In this document: positions 17,768 through 25,703 of the stretch, piece after piece
Layout of the letters: each line of letters opens with the position of its first letter
Numbering within the stretch: position 1 is the stretch's first letter
Assembly: GCA_900318115.1 (NCBI GenBank)
Contig: ONJJ01000011.1
Coordinates: 1 to 64,000, forward strand
DNA from: an uncultured Prevotellaceae bacterium
GTDB taxonomy: Bacteria > Bacteroidota > Bacteroidia > Bacteroidales > Bacteroidaceae
DNA: 64,000 nucleotides
Direction of reading: 5' to 3'
The notes under the pieces: generated by a model
Databases searched by the model: none
Seen by the model: only the letters and a program-made list of their open reading frames with translations
What the model was told of the DNA's origin: nothing
Made by a program: the position numbers and the translations under genes

Positions 17768-18610
17768 ATGCAAATAATCAAAGACCAATCCTTCGGCGGT
17801 GAGCGCCCCCTCTTCGCCATCCACGACACACGACTCGAAAATGTAACTATAACCGAGGGCGAGAGCGGCATCAAGTGCTGTCAGCGCCTCGAAGCTGATC
17901 GCTGCCGCTTCATCGGCAAATATCCCTGGTGGCACGTCGACGGCTCTCTCATCACCAACTGTTTCTTCGAAGTAGGCTCGCGTTCTGCTATTTGGTACAG
18001 CAACGATATGGTCATGCGCGATTGCATCATCGATGCGCCCAAGTTCTTCCGTGAGATGCACAATCTCACCTTGGAAAATGTCCAGATGAATGATGCCGAC
18101 GAGACCTTCTGGCGCGTCAAGGGACTCAAGGTCCGCAACGTCCGCCTCCACGAGGGCACCTATCCCTTCATGTTCTGCGAGGACGTGGATGTCGATGGTC
18201 TTGAGAGCGATTCCAAGTATGTCTTCCAGTATGTGAAGAACGCCGTGGTGCGGAATGCCAAGATTGTGACCAAGGACGCCTTCTGGGAGACGGAGAATGT
18301 TACCGTCTATGACTCCGTACTCGACGGCGAGTTTCTTGGCTGGCACAGCAAGAACCTCCGTCTTGTCCGCTGCCACATCGCCGGCGAACAGCCCCTCTGC
18401 TACATCGATGGCCTGACCCTCGAGGACTGCACCTTCGATCCTGCCTGCGACCGTGCTTTCGAGGACACTATTCTCAATGCCACCATCCGCGGACACATCA
18501 CGGAGATCAAGAATCCCATCAGCGGCCACATCGTCGCCGGTTCCGTGGGCAAGGTCACCATTGACGAGCACATCAAGCAACCCGCCAACTGCATCATCGA
18601 AACCAGATGA
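17768..18610 (+). CDS. DUF3737 family protein (right-handed beta-helix)
   Basis: A 280-residue protein built of short repeats in the style N-x-x-hydrophobic-x-x-C/S (LENVTITEG, DRCRFIGKYP, RDCIIDAPKF, VRNVRLHEG), consistent with a parallel beta-helix. It matches what I recall as DUF3737, a family with no assigned function that often travels with a PatB/MalY-type lyase. Here that lyase gene follows with a 4-base overlap (ATGA), so the two are translationally coupled. No signal peptide is seen. Confidence 0.8.
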   Translation: MQIIKDQSFGGERPLFAIHDTRLENVTITEGESGIKCCQRLEADRCRFIGKYPWWHVDGSLITNCFFEVGSRSAIWYSNDMVMRDCIIDAPKFFREMHNLTLENVQMNDADETFWRVKGLKVRNVRLHEGTYPFMFCEDVDVDGLESDSKYVFQYVKNAVVRNAKIVTKDAFWETENVTVYDSVLDGEFLGWHSKNLRLVRCHIAGEQPLCYIDGLTLEDCTFDPACDRAFEDTILNATIRGHITEIKNPISGHIVAGSVGKVTIDEHIKQPANCIIETR

Positions 18611-19785
18611 ACTACGATTTTGATTCCCTCGTCACCCGCCGGGGCACGGATTGCGTCAAGTGGGACGAGGCCGCGTCGCCCGACATCCTCCCCATGTGGG
18701 TGGCTGACATGGATTTCCAGACAGCGCCTTGCGTAGCCGAGGCAGTCCAGCGTCGGGCTGCCCATCCCGTCTATGGCTACAGCCTTGTCCCCGACAGCTT
18801 CTACGCTGCCATCCGCTGGTGGGACCGCACTCGACATGGATGGGACTTCCCTCGCGAATGGATTCAGTACACCAGCGGGGTCGTGCCTGCCGTCAGCGCC
18901 ATCATCCAGGGCCTTTGTCGTCAGGGCGAACCCGTGCTGACGTTCACTCCGGCCTACAACTGCTTTTTCTCCAGCATCCGCAACTCCCATTGCCCTTTGG
19001 TGGACTTCCCCCTCACGTGGGATGCTGCCGCAGAGACCCATAGTGTTGATTTTGCAGCCTTTGAGCAGGCGTTGCACGATAAGGGCGTCCGCCTCTTCTT
19101 GCTCTGCAATCCCCACAATCCCTCAGGACGTGTGTGGACTGAGCAAGAGCTGCGGAAGATGGCAGAAATCTGCAAGCGCAACAACGTCATCGTCCTCTCC
19201 GACGAAATCCATTGCGAGTTCGTCAATCCCCAGTTGGGGCGCCCCTTCGTCCCCTTTGGCCGCATCGCCGAGGAGGTCGGCTGTCGGTGGGTCGTGGCCA
19301 ATGCTCCCAACAAAGCCTTCAACACCGCCGGGCTTCAGATGGCCTACATCGTCACCCCTGATGCCTCCTTCCGTCAGCAGATAGACCGAGCCATCAACGA
19401 CAACGAAGTCTGCGATGTCAATGTCTTCAGTTTCGTAGCCCTTCAGGCAGCCTATTCTCCGGAGGGTGCGGCATGGTTGGACGAGCTGGTCAGCTATATC
19501 TTCGATGGCTACCGCCTCTTCCGCCAGCAGCTGAAGTCCTCGCTTCCCGCCCTTCCGTTGGCTCATCTCGAGGGTACCTATCTTGCCTGGCTCGACGTAC
19601 GTTCCCTCGGCATCCCCTCCGAGGATATTGCAGCCCGACTCTGCAACGACTACCATGTATGGCTTGCCGCCGGCGACACCTATGGGCGGCCCGGTTTCCT
19701 GCGAATCAACCTCGCCACACAACATACTCGTGTGATTGAAGGTGCCCGTAGGATTATCCGTGGACTCCAAGAAATACAGTCTTAG
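18607..19785 (+). CDS. PatB/MalY-type aminotransferase (putative cystathionine beta-lyase)
   Basis: A 392-residue fold-type I PLP enzyme of the MalY/PatB branch. It opens MNYDFDSLVTRRGTDCVKWD and MWVADMDFQTAPCV, a hallmark of this branch. The cofactor lysine sits in APNKAFNTAGLQ; CNPHNPSGRVW and SDEIHCEF are the other PLP-contact motifs. Members cleave cystathionine or cysteine conjugates to thiol, pyruvate and ammonia; E. coli MalY also binds MalT, which is not expected here. It follows the DUF3737 gene in a two-gene operon. The precise substrate is not readable from sequence. Confidence 0.85.
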   Translation: MNYDFDSLVTRRGTDCVKWDEAASPDILPMWVADMDFQTAPCVAEAVQRRAAHPVYGYSLVPDSFYAAIRWWDRTRHGWDFPREWIQYTSGVVPAVSAIIQGLCRQGEPVLTFTPAYNCFFSSIRNSHCPLVDFPLTWDAAAETHSVDFAAFEQALHDKGVRLFLLCNPHNPSGRVWTEQELRKMAEICKRNNVIVLSDEIHCEFVNPQLGRPFVPFGRIAEEVGCRWVVANAPNKAFNTAGLQMAYIVTPDASFRQQIDRAINDNEVCDVNVFSFVALQAAYSPEGAAWLDELVSYIFDGYRLFRQQLKSSLPALPLAHLEGTYLAWLDVRSLGIPSEDIAARLCNDYHVWLAAGDTYGRPGFLRINLATQHTRVIEGARRIIRGLQEIQS

Positions 19786-19827
19786 CAAGGTTCTAATTAC
19801 TAAAGAATGTTAATTATTTAACATTTC

Positions 19828-19860
19828 TTTGGCGTAATCCATCCTTTTCCCTTACCTTTG
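19828..19860 (+). promoter_or_regulatory. promoter of a candidate small RNA
   Basis: TTTG at 19828-19831 and TACCTTTG at 19853-19860, 21 bases apart. No protein gene on the plus strand follows. Confidence 0.75.
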
Positions 19861-19865
19861 CAAAG

Positions 19866-19924
19866 ATTTATGCAATGTAGAAGGAGTGGCCGCTCGTGAG
19901 AGTAGTGCTCCTTCGCTTTTTTTG
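19866..19924 (+). ncRNA. candidate small RNA of about 60 bases with terminator
   Basis: Between a good promoter and a terminator there is room only for a short transcript. The terminator stem pairs GAAGGAG (19880-19886) with CTCCTTC (19908-19914) and is followed by GCTTTTTTTT. The hairpin tip reads CTC-GTGA-GAG. No start codon with a meaningful frame lies inside, and the next gene is on the other strand. The loop resembles that of the candidate at 56914-56984. Confidence 0.55.
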
Positions 19925-20048
19925 TCCCCAATCGGCGCTTAGCCTGTTCCGCGCCAACCATTATTCCTTTGTCATCTGTTTTATCGTTTCTCGGTTACAA
20001 AGAAATCCCTGTTCCTCCATGAATGAAATGTCACGGGAATAAAGACAC

Positions 20049-20084
20049 ATCGGCCGAAGCAGGTGTTCTTCTGCCTCGGCCGAT
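20049..20084 (-). terminator. 3' hairpin of the trpB2 transcript
   Basis: Arms 20049-20062 and 20071-20084 (ATCGGCCGAAGCAG against CTGCCTCGGCCGAT, one mismatch) lie 42 bases past the trpB stop. The following minus-strand sequence is only moderately T-rich, so it may be a weak terminator. Confidence 0.55.
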
Positions 20085-20125
20085 TCCGTTTCAATATAAC
20101 AGGTAAAAACCTGGATGATTCTTTG

Positions 20126-21490
20126 TCAGATGACTTTCTCGAGTTTGGCGATGTTTGCTGCAACGTCCTCGTCCGTGACCTCGTAGTTCTGGAGGTTGCC
20201 AGCCAGATATTGGTCATAGGCGCTCATGTCGATGAGTCCGTGGCCGCTGAGGTTGAAGAGGATGACCTTCTCTTCGCCGGTCTCCTTGCACTTGTTGGCC
20301 TCGCGGATGGTGGCAGCGATGGCGTGGCAGCTCTCCGGCGCGGGGATGATACCCTCGGCCCGTGCAAAGAGCGTACCCGCCTGGAAGCTTTCCAGCTGCT
20401 GGATATCCACGGCAGACATCAAGCCGTCCTTCAGCAGCTGGCTGACAATGACACCAGCGCCATGGTAGCGGAGGCCTCCGGCGTGGATGTTGGCAGGCAT
20501 GAAATTGTGGCCCAGCGTGAACATCGGCAGTAGCGGCGTGTAGCCAGCCTCGTCGCCGAAGTCATACTGGAACTGCCCGCGTGTCAGCTTCGGGCACGAT
20601 GCGGGTTCGGCCGCAATAAACTGCGTCTTCTTGCCTTCGAGTATATTGTGGCGCATGAAGGGGAAGGAGATTCCGCCGAAGTTCGAGCCGCCGCCGAAGC
20701 AGGCAATCACCATGTCGGGATATTCTCCGGCCATTTCCATCTGCTTCTCGGCCTCCAGACCAATCACCGTCTGGTGCAGGGCAACGTGGTTCAGCACCGA
20801 CCCCAGGGTGTACTTGCAGTTGGGGGTGGACATAGCCAGCTCGATGGCCTCGGAGATGGCGGTACCCAGGGAGCCCTGGTTCATCGGGTCGCGGGTGATG
20901 ATGTCCTTGCCGGCACGTGTGGACATCGAGGGGGAAGCCTCCACGGTGGCGCCGAAGGTCTGCATGATCGAACGGCGATAGGGCTTCTGGTTGTAGGATA
21001 TCTTCACCTGATACACGGCGCACTCCAGTCCGAAGACCTTGGCAGCATAGCTGAGGGCAGCGCCCCATTGTCCGGCACCCGTCTCGGTGGTGATGTTCGT
21101 CACACCCTGCACCTTATTATAATACGCCTGCGCGAGGGCGGAGTTCAGCTTGTGGCTTCCCACGGGACTTACGCTCTCGTTCTTGAAGTAGATGTGTGCG
21201 GGCGTTCCCAGCGCCTCCTCCAGTCCATAGGCGCGCACCAGAGGTGTGGAGCGATAGTATTTATACATGTCTCGCACGGGCTCGGGGATGTGGATCCAGG
21301 GGTCTGTCTGATTCAGTTCCTGACGGGCCAGCTCCTCGGCGAAGATCGGGTAGAGGTCCTCGGCCTTCAGCGGCTGCTTGGTTCCAGGATGAAGGGGAGG
21401 TAGTGGTTTGTTGACCATGTCGGCCTGGATGTTGTACCACTCAGTAGGGATTTCGCTCTCGGAGAGGAAATAGCGTTTCTGTCTTTCCAT
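20126..21490 (-). CDS. trpB: tryptophan synthase beta-like protein TrpB2
   Basis: A 454-residue PLP enzyme of the TrpB2 type, longer than the TrpB1 of trp operons (about 390-400). The PLP lysine is in NESVSPVGSHKLNSALAQA, the phosphate-binding glycine loop is FGGGSNFGG, and ETGAGQWG carries the catalytic glutamate. It joins indole and serine to make tryptophan; TrpB2 proteins usually act without TrpA and may salvage free indole. No other trp gene is nearby, which fits a stand-alone role. Promoter and 3' hairpin suggest a single-gene transcript. Confidence 0.92.
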   Translation of the reverse strand: MERQKRYFLSESEIPTEWYNIQADMVNKPLPPLHPGTKQPLKAEDLYPIFAEELARQELNQTDPWIHIPEPVRDMYKYYRSTPLVRAYGLEEALGTPAHIYFKNESVSPVGSHKLNSALAQAYYNKVQGVTNITTETGAGQWGAALSYAAKVFGLECAVYQVKISYNQKPYRRSIMQTFGATVEASPSMSTRAGKDIITRDPMNQGSLGTAISEAIELAMSTPNCKYTLGSVLNHVALHQTVIGLEAEKQMEMAGEYPDMVIACFGGGSNFGGISFPFMRHNILEGKKTQFIAAEPASCPKLTRGQFQYDFGDEAGYTPLLPMFTLGHNFMPANIHAGGLRYHGAGVIVSQLLKDGLMSAVDIQQLESFQAGTLFARAEGIIPAPESCHAIAATIREANKCKETGEEKVILFNLSGHGLIDMSAYDQYLAGNLQNYEVTDEDVAANIAKLEKVI

Positions 21491-21530
21491 AAACGTGTTT
21501 TATTAAGGGATGAATAAAATAAATTTGCTG

Positions 21531-21538
21531 CGAAGATA
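21531..21538 (-). promoter_or_regulatory. probable promoter -7 box for trpB2
   Basis: On the minus strand TATCTTCG, one base off the TAnnTTTG consensus, about 40 bases before the ATG. Confidence 0.45.
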
Positions 21539-21772
21539 CGAAGAATCTGAGAAACAACGGGCACATTTCGCCCATTATTTTCTTTTTCATCTTCAAATTC
21601 ATGTAAAATAGGCGCTCTCAGCTAAATCTTTGCCCGTGCAGGCTGCTTTCCGAAGGCTGAAATGCTCTTCGGGCACTATGGCGGCGGTTGCTGTCGAGTG
21701 TTGTCGAGCGTTTTCGCGTACGGCGAGCGCAGGCGCAGCTTGTCGGGTGCAGGGGGCGATGGTTAGCTGCCT

Positions 21773-22387
21773 TTAGCTGAAGAGGCCGTAGAGGTTGGCA
21801 TCAATCTTGTCGGTGATGGAGCTGAAGTCCTCGGGGTTGGACTCGAACTTGCAGGTGTCGCCATCGATGATGATGAGGTTGCCGGGGTAGTTCTGTATCC
21901 ACTCCTCGTAGCGTGCGCCCAGTCCTTGCAGGTAATCGATGCGGATGCTCTGCTCGTATTCGCGTCCGCGCTTCTGGATTTGTGCGATGAGGGTGGGGAT
22001 GGTGCTGCGGATGTAGATCATCAGGTCGGGCAGTTTGACGAGTGACATCATCAGGTCGAAGAGGTCCGAATAGTTCTCGAAGTCACGGTCGGACATATAG
22101 CCTTGGGCATGGAGGTTCGGCGCAAAGATGCGTGCGTCCTCGAAGATGGTGCGGTCCTGGATGATGGTCTCCTTGGACTTGGAGATTTCCACCACATCCT
22201 TGAATCGCTTGTTGAGGAAGTAGATCTGTAGGTTGAACGACCAGCGCGACATGTCGGCGTAGAAGTCGTCGAGATAAGGGTTGAATTCGACGGATTCGAA
22301 GTTGGGCTTCCATCCGTAGTGGCGGGCAAGCATCTTTGTGAGGGTGGTCTTGCCGGAGCCGATGTTTCCAGCGATGGCGATGTGCAT
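21773..22387 (-). CDS. deoxynucleoside kinase, paralogue 2
   Basis: A 204-residue P-loop kinase of the dNK/dCK-dGK family. Walker A is GNIGSGKTTLT (residues 7-17), the DRx substrate motif is IIQDRTIFED, and the lid region holds arginines in KRGREYEQSIRIDYLQGL. It phosphorylates deoxyribonucleosides at the 5' position for salvage. It shares the same architecture and most motifs with the gene at 22525-23145 just upstream, so the pair arose by tandem duplication. By analogy with known paired kinases the two may have split specificities, for example deoxyadenosine and deoxyguanosine; this is inference. Confidence 0.85.
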   Translation of the reverse strand: MHIAIAGNIGSGKTTLTKMLARHYGWKPNFESVEFNPYLDDFYADMSRWSFNLQIYFLNKRFKDVVEISKSKETIIQDRTIFEDARIFAPNLHAQGYMSDRDFENYSDLFDLMMSLVKLPDLMIYIRSTIPTLIAQIQKRGREYEQSIRIDYLQGLGARYEEWIQNYPGNLIIIDGDTCKFESNPEDFSSITDKIDANLYGLFS

Positions 22388-22524
22388 GATGGGGGTTGGC
22401 CGTGGGCCGAAGTTTAGAGTTTATTGTTTATTGAGCACGAGCGGGGCTCGTCGTTGTTGGTCTTACGTTTCATTTCTGATATGAGGACAGCAGTCCGAGT
22501 GGCAAGGTGCCGCAAGCGGCGCTC

Positions 22525-23145
22525 CTAATCCGGGAAGAGGCCGAAGAGATAGGAGTCAATCCGGTCGATGATGGAGGCGAAGTCCTGGGGGCTGTGCTGG
22601 TAGTCAAGGTTATCGACCTCGATGGTGAGCACCCGTCCGCGGTATTTCTGGTAGATGAACTCCTCGTAGAGGCGGTTGAGGCCTTGGAGGTAGTCGATGG
22701 GTATGGACTGCTCGTAGTTGCGGCCTCGCTTCTGGATATTGCTGACGAGGTGAGGCACCGATGCTCTGAGGTAGATCATCAGGTCGGGGTAGCGCACGAT
22801 TTCGGTCATCTGCTCGAAGAGTTCCATGTAGGTCTCGAAGTCGCGGTCGCTGAGGTTGCCCATGGCGCGGTTGTTGGCCGTGAAGACATAGACGCCCTCG
22901 TAGATGCTGCGGTCCTGGATGATGGTGTGGTCCGCGTGGGCGATATCGAGCAGGTCGCGGAAACGTTGCTTGAGGAAATAGACCTCGAGGTTGAAGCTCC
23001 AACGGGGGATGTCCTTATAGTAGTCCTCGAGGTAGGGATTGACGTCAACGGGCTCGAACCGTGCCTCCCAGCCGTAGTGGCTGGCGAGCATATTGGTGAG
23101 GGTGGTCTTGCCGGAGCCGATGTTTCCTGCGATGGCGATGTGCAT
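22525..23145 (-). CDS. deoxynucleoside kinase, paralogue 1
   Basis: A 206-residue kinase of the same family: Walker A GNIGSGKTTLTN, DRS in IIQDRSIYEGVYVF, lid arginines in KRGRNYEQSIPIDYLQGL. The substrate region differs from paralogue 2 (IYEGVYVFTANNRAMG here, IFEDARIFAPNLHAQG there), consistent with different nucleoside preference. It is 137 bases upstream of paralogue 2 on the same strand. Both starts lie in the same context (GATGTGCATGATGG on the plus strand), and both leaders contain related GGCCG motifs, as expected from a duplication that included the 5' region. Confidence 0.85.
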   Translation of the reverse strand: MHIAIAGNIGSGKTTLTNMLASHYGWEARFEPVDVNPYLEDYYKDIPRWSFNLEVYFLKQRFRDLLDIAHADHTIIQDRSIYEGVYVFTANNRAMGNLSDRDFETYMELFEQMTEIVRYPDLMIYLRASVPHLVSNIQKRGRNYEQSIPIDYLQGLNRLYEEFIYQKYRGRVLTIEVDNLDYQHSPQDFASIIDRIDSYLFGLFPD

Positions 23146-23318
23146 GATGGTGTACGGCCGAGGCCGTGGTTTATAGTTTAAAGATTATAAGTAGATGAAC
23201 ACAATTAGTATACATTTTAGATTGTACCATTTAATTATGATTGGTTACTTAATATAGGTTCTTGCAGTCTCAAGCGGCAAAGCCGAGCGCGAAGTCCAAC
23301 GTTAACGTCCTGCATCGA

Positions 23319-24140
23319 CTATCGCTTTTTATAGAGCAGGATGTCGGAGAGCGTGTAGTTGTCCATGAAGCAGCTTCGGTCCACGTTGTGGCTGATGCCC
23401 GGCAGACGCCCCGTCTGGGTGTACTGCCACATGACGAAGGCGGCATTGTCGCAGAGTTCGGGGACTTCCGGATGATAGCGGGCGATCATGTATTTGTAGC
23501 CCGTGAAGGGACCGGAGAGGTATTTGTTGTAGAAGTCGCGCGAGGTGTAGAGGATGGGTCGCACGCCGTAGTGGCGCTCCACCTTGTCCACGAATTGCTT
23601 CAACTTGGAACGGAAAGAGGCCAAGGATTCCTTGCCTCGATGTTCGATGTCCACGATGGGGATGAGGTCCACTTCGTTGGGATGTACGTTGCGGGTGAAG
23701 TTCAGGAACTGGGACTGCACGCTGACGTTGGGGCGGAAGAAGTGATAGACTCCGACGTACAACCCCGCCTGTCGCGCTTCGATGAGGTTCTGGCGCAGGG
23801 TGGCATCGACGAGTTTCTCGCCCTCGGTGGCCTTGATATAGACGTATGAAATCTCGCCGCTTCCGGCCACCTTTCGCCAGTTGATACTTCCTTGGTAGTG
23901 AGAGACGTCGATGCCTTGCAGCTTGGAGTTCACGCTATGGCTGCGTACCTCGGCGGTGAGGGGGATGTCGTCGCGCAGAGGCTGTTGCGGAGTGAGCGAG
24001 GGGGGCAGGGCATCGGGCTGGGGCAGGAGGTCGTCGTAGGTGAGGACTTTCTTGGATTTCTTGTCGCCCGCGAAGGTCTTAATGGCAAACGCCGGGAGTA
24101 TGAGCAAGAGTATCAGGAATAGGATGGGGGATATCTTCAT
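23319..24140 (-). CDS. GH25 lysozyme (muramidase)
   Basis: A 273-residue protein with an N-terminal signal/anchor (MKISPILFLILLLILPAFAI) and a glycoside hydrolase family 25 domain from about residue 75. Catalytic acids are in GIDVSHYQGSINW and VDIEHRG; KATEG and YHFF are other family blocks. It should cleave beta-1,4 bonds between MurNAc and GlcNAc in the periplasm or outside the cell. Its start overlaps the cytidine deaminase stop by four bases, an odd functional pairing but clear translational coupling. Confidence 0.9.
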   Translation of the reverse strand: MKISPILFLILLLILPAFAIKTFAGDKKSKKVLTYDDLLPQPDALPPSLTPQQPLRDDIPLTAEVRSHSVNSKLQGIDVSHYQGSINWRKVAGSGEISYVYIKATEGEKLVDATLRQNLIEARQAGLYVGVYHFFRPNVSVQSQFLNFTRNVHPNEVDLIPIVDIEHRGKESLASFRSKLKQFVDKVERHYGVRPILYTSRDFYNKYLSGPFTGYKYMIARYHPEVPELCDNAAFVMWQYTQTGRLPGISHNVDRSCFMDNYTLSDILLYKKR

Positions 24141-24616
24141 GCCAATTCAGAACCGTCGAAGGTGAGAGGTAAAAGTGACTTCACGCTGGGCACGATATAG
24201 ACGCCCTCTGTGCCAAAGAGGAGTACGCGTATGGGCTGGTCGTAGCGCACTTCTGCCTCGAGCAGGGCCTGCCGGCAGGAACCGCAGGGTGTCACGGGAT
24301 GTTCCGTGAAACGTCCTGCGGTCTGGGCAGCTATGGCGATGCACACGGGAGGCTGCTCGGGAGCATTGGCCTGGGCTGCGAAGAAAGCCGTGCGCTCGGC
24401 ACACAGCCCCACGGGGAATACGGCGTTCTCCTGATTGCTGCCGCGGAACACCCTGCCGTCTGCCAGACGCAGGGCGGCACCCACTTGGAAACGCGAATAG
24501 GGGGCGTAGCTGCTGAGCGTCATCTCCTTGGCCGTCTCCACGAGTTCGAGGTCCTCTTTCGGGAGCTCATTTAAGTCGCAAAATTGAATTTTGAGGTTGA
24601 TATTTAGTTCTTTCAT
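24137..24616 (-). CDS. cdd: cytidine deaminase
   Basis: A 159-residue zinc enzyme converting cytidine or deoxycytidine to uridine forms. The zinc and proton-shuttle motif is CAERTAFF (the family's C-A-E) and the second zinc motif PCGSCRQALLE. YAPYSRFQVGAAL is the usual N-terminal block. Nearby deoxynucleoside kinases suggest a nucleoside-salvage neighbourhood. First gene of the two-gene transcript with the GH25 lysozyme; its -7 box lies 25 bases upstream of the ATG. Confidence 0.93.
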   Translation of the reverse strand: MKELNINLKIQFCDLNELPKEDLELVETAKEMTLSSYAPYSRFQVGAALRLADGRVFRGSNQENAVFPVGLCAERTAFFAAQANAPEQPPVCIAIAAQTAGRFTEHPVTPCGSCRQALLEAEVRYDQPIRVLLFGTEGVYIVPSVKSLLPLTFDGSELA

Positions 24617-24640
24617 ACCTTATTTTTGGATTTGATGGCA

Positions 24641-24648
24641 CAAATATA
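24641..24648 (-). promoter_or_regulatory. promoter -7 box for cdd and the GH25 gene
   Basis: TATATTTG on the minus strand, a perfect TAnnTTTG, with a TTG about 18 bases upstream. Confidence 0.7.
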
Positions 24649-24680
24649 CGGAACTTTTTCTTTATTCAAGAAAAAATCCC

Positions 24681-24688
24681 TACTTTTG
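24681..24688 (+). promoter_or_regulatory. promoter -7 box for the glucosaminidase gene
   Basis: TACTTTTG, 25 bases before the ATG at 24714. It lies back to back with the cdd promoter, so the two cell-wall transcripts share a 97-base divergent control region. Confidence 0.7.
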
Positions 24689-24713
24689 TGCGCAGATTAA
24701 AGCATTTTTGGGT

Positions 24714-25625
24714 ATGAAACAGCATTATTTTCTAATTTTAATATTCTCTTCCATCGTATCTGCCGTCTTCGGACAGGCTAAGAAGGACATCCGTTGGACC
24801 TACGTGGAAAACTACAAGGACATGGCCGTAGAGCAGATGCGTCGCTATCATATTCCAGCCTCCATCACGCTGGCTCAGGGAATCTGCGAGAGCGGAGCCG
24901 GCACCAGTCGTCTGGCTCGTGAGGGGCACAACCATTTTGGCATCAAAGCCAACAATGGGTGGACGGGACCTTACATGATTGTGGCGGACGACCGTCCGGA
25001 CGACCGCTTCCGCGTCTATCGCACGGACGACGAGAGCTATGAGGACCACTCCCGTTTCCTGCGCAACAGCCCGCGCTATAGTTCTCTCTTCGCGCTGAAG
25101 GAGACGGACTACAAGGGCTGGGCCCATGGACTGAAACGCTGTGGCTATGCCACGAATCCGAACTATGCTCCGATGCTCATCGGCATCATCGAACGATATA
25201 ACCTCTCGCAGTTTGACTCGTACAGCTCCGGGCGTTACCACTCGAAGACGAAGAGCGAGGCCGAGAGCGCCTTCTTCGCTGAGCACATCGTCTATAAGGT
25301 CAACAGGTGCTACCTCATCATCGCCAACAGCGGCGACACCTGGGAGAGCGTGGCCCGGGAGACGGGAGTCAGCGCCCGCAAACTGCGCAAGTACAACGAG
25401 CGCGACAAGCGCAGCCAGCTGCAGAGTGGCGACATCGTCTATCTGACGAAGAAACGTTCCAAGGGCGACAAGTCGCTGAAACTCACACCGCACCGCGTGC
25501 AGCCGGGCGAGTCGATGTATGACATCGCCCAGCGCTATGGCATCCGACTGAAGAACCTCTACAAACTAAATGCCCTCACGCCCGACTATGTGGCGCAAGT
25601 AGGGGACCTCATCTGGCTGAGATAA
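24714..25625 (+). CDS. secreted glucosaminidase with two LysM domains
   Basis: A 303-residue protein: signal peptide (about residues 1-21, ending VFGQ), a mannosyl-glycoprotein endo-beta-N-acetylglucosaminidase (GH73-like) domain at about 25-160 with the catalytic glutamate in AQGICESGAG, then two LysM modules. The first LysM starts near YKVNRCYLIIANSGDTWESV and the second near HRVQPGESMYDIAQRYG; LysM binds peptidoglycan. It should hydrolyse septal or lateral cell wall. The ATG at 24714 is preferred over a TTG two codons upstream. Confidence 0.9.
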   Translation: MKQHYFLILIFSSIVSAVFGQAKKDIRWTYVENYKDMAVEQMRRYHIPASITLAQGICESGAGTSRLAREGHNHFGIKANNGWTGPYMIVADDRPDDRFRVYRTDDESYEDHSRFLRNSPRYSSLFALKETDYKGWAHGLKRCGYATNPNYAPMLIGIIERYNLSQFDSYSSGRYHSKTKSEAESAFFAEHIVYKVNRCYLIIANSGDTWESVARETGVSARKLRKYNERDKRSQLQSGDIVYLTKKRSKGDKSLKLTPHRVQPGESMYDIAQRYGIRLKNLYKLNALTPDYVAQVGDLIWLR

Positions 25626-25626
25626 T

Positions 25627-25692
25627 GACTCTAAACTCATAAACTCTAAACTCCGGAACTACTCTAAACTCTACACTCTAAACTCTAAACCT
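25627..25692. repeat. degenerate tandem repeat of ACTCTAAACTCT
   Basis: The 78-base gap before ettA consists almost entirely of imperfect copies of CTCTAAACT. It leaves no room for an ordinary promoter and looks like a product of replication slippage. Confidence 0.75.
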
Positions 25693-25703
25693 CCAACTCC
25701 CCT

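Noticed and set aside
21600-21772. Possible gene or RNA between trpB2 and the kinase genes
   Set aside because: No frame of useful length, promoter or stable stem was found.
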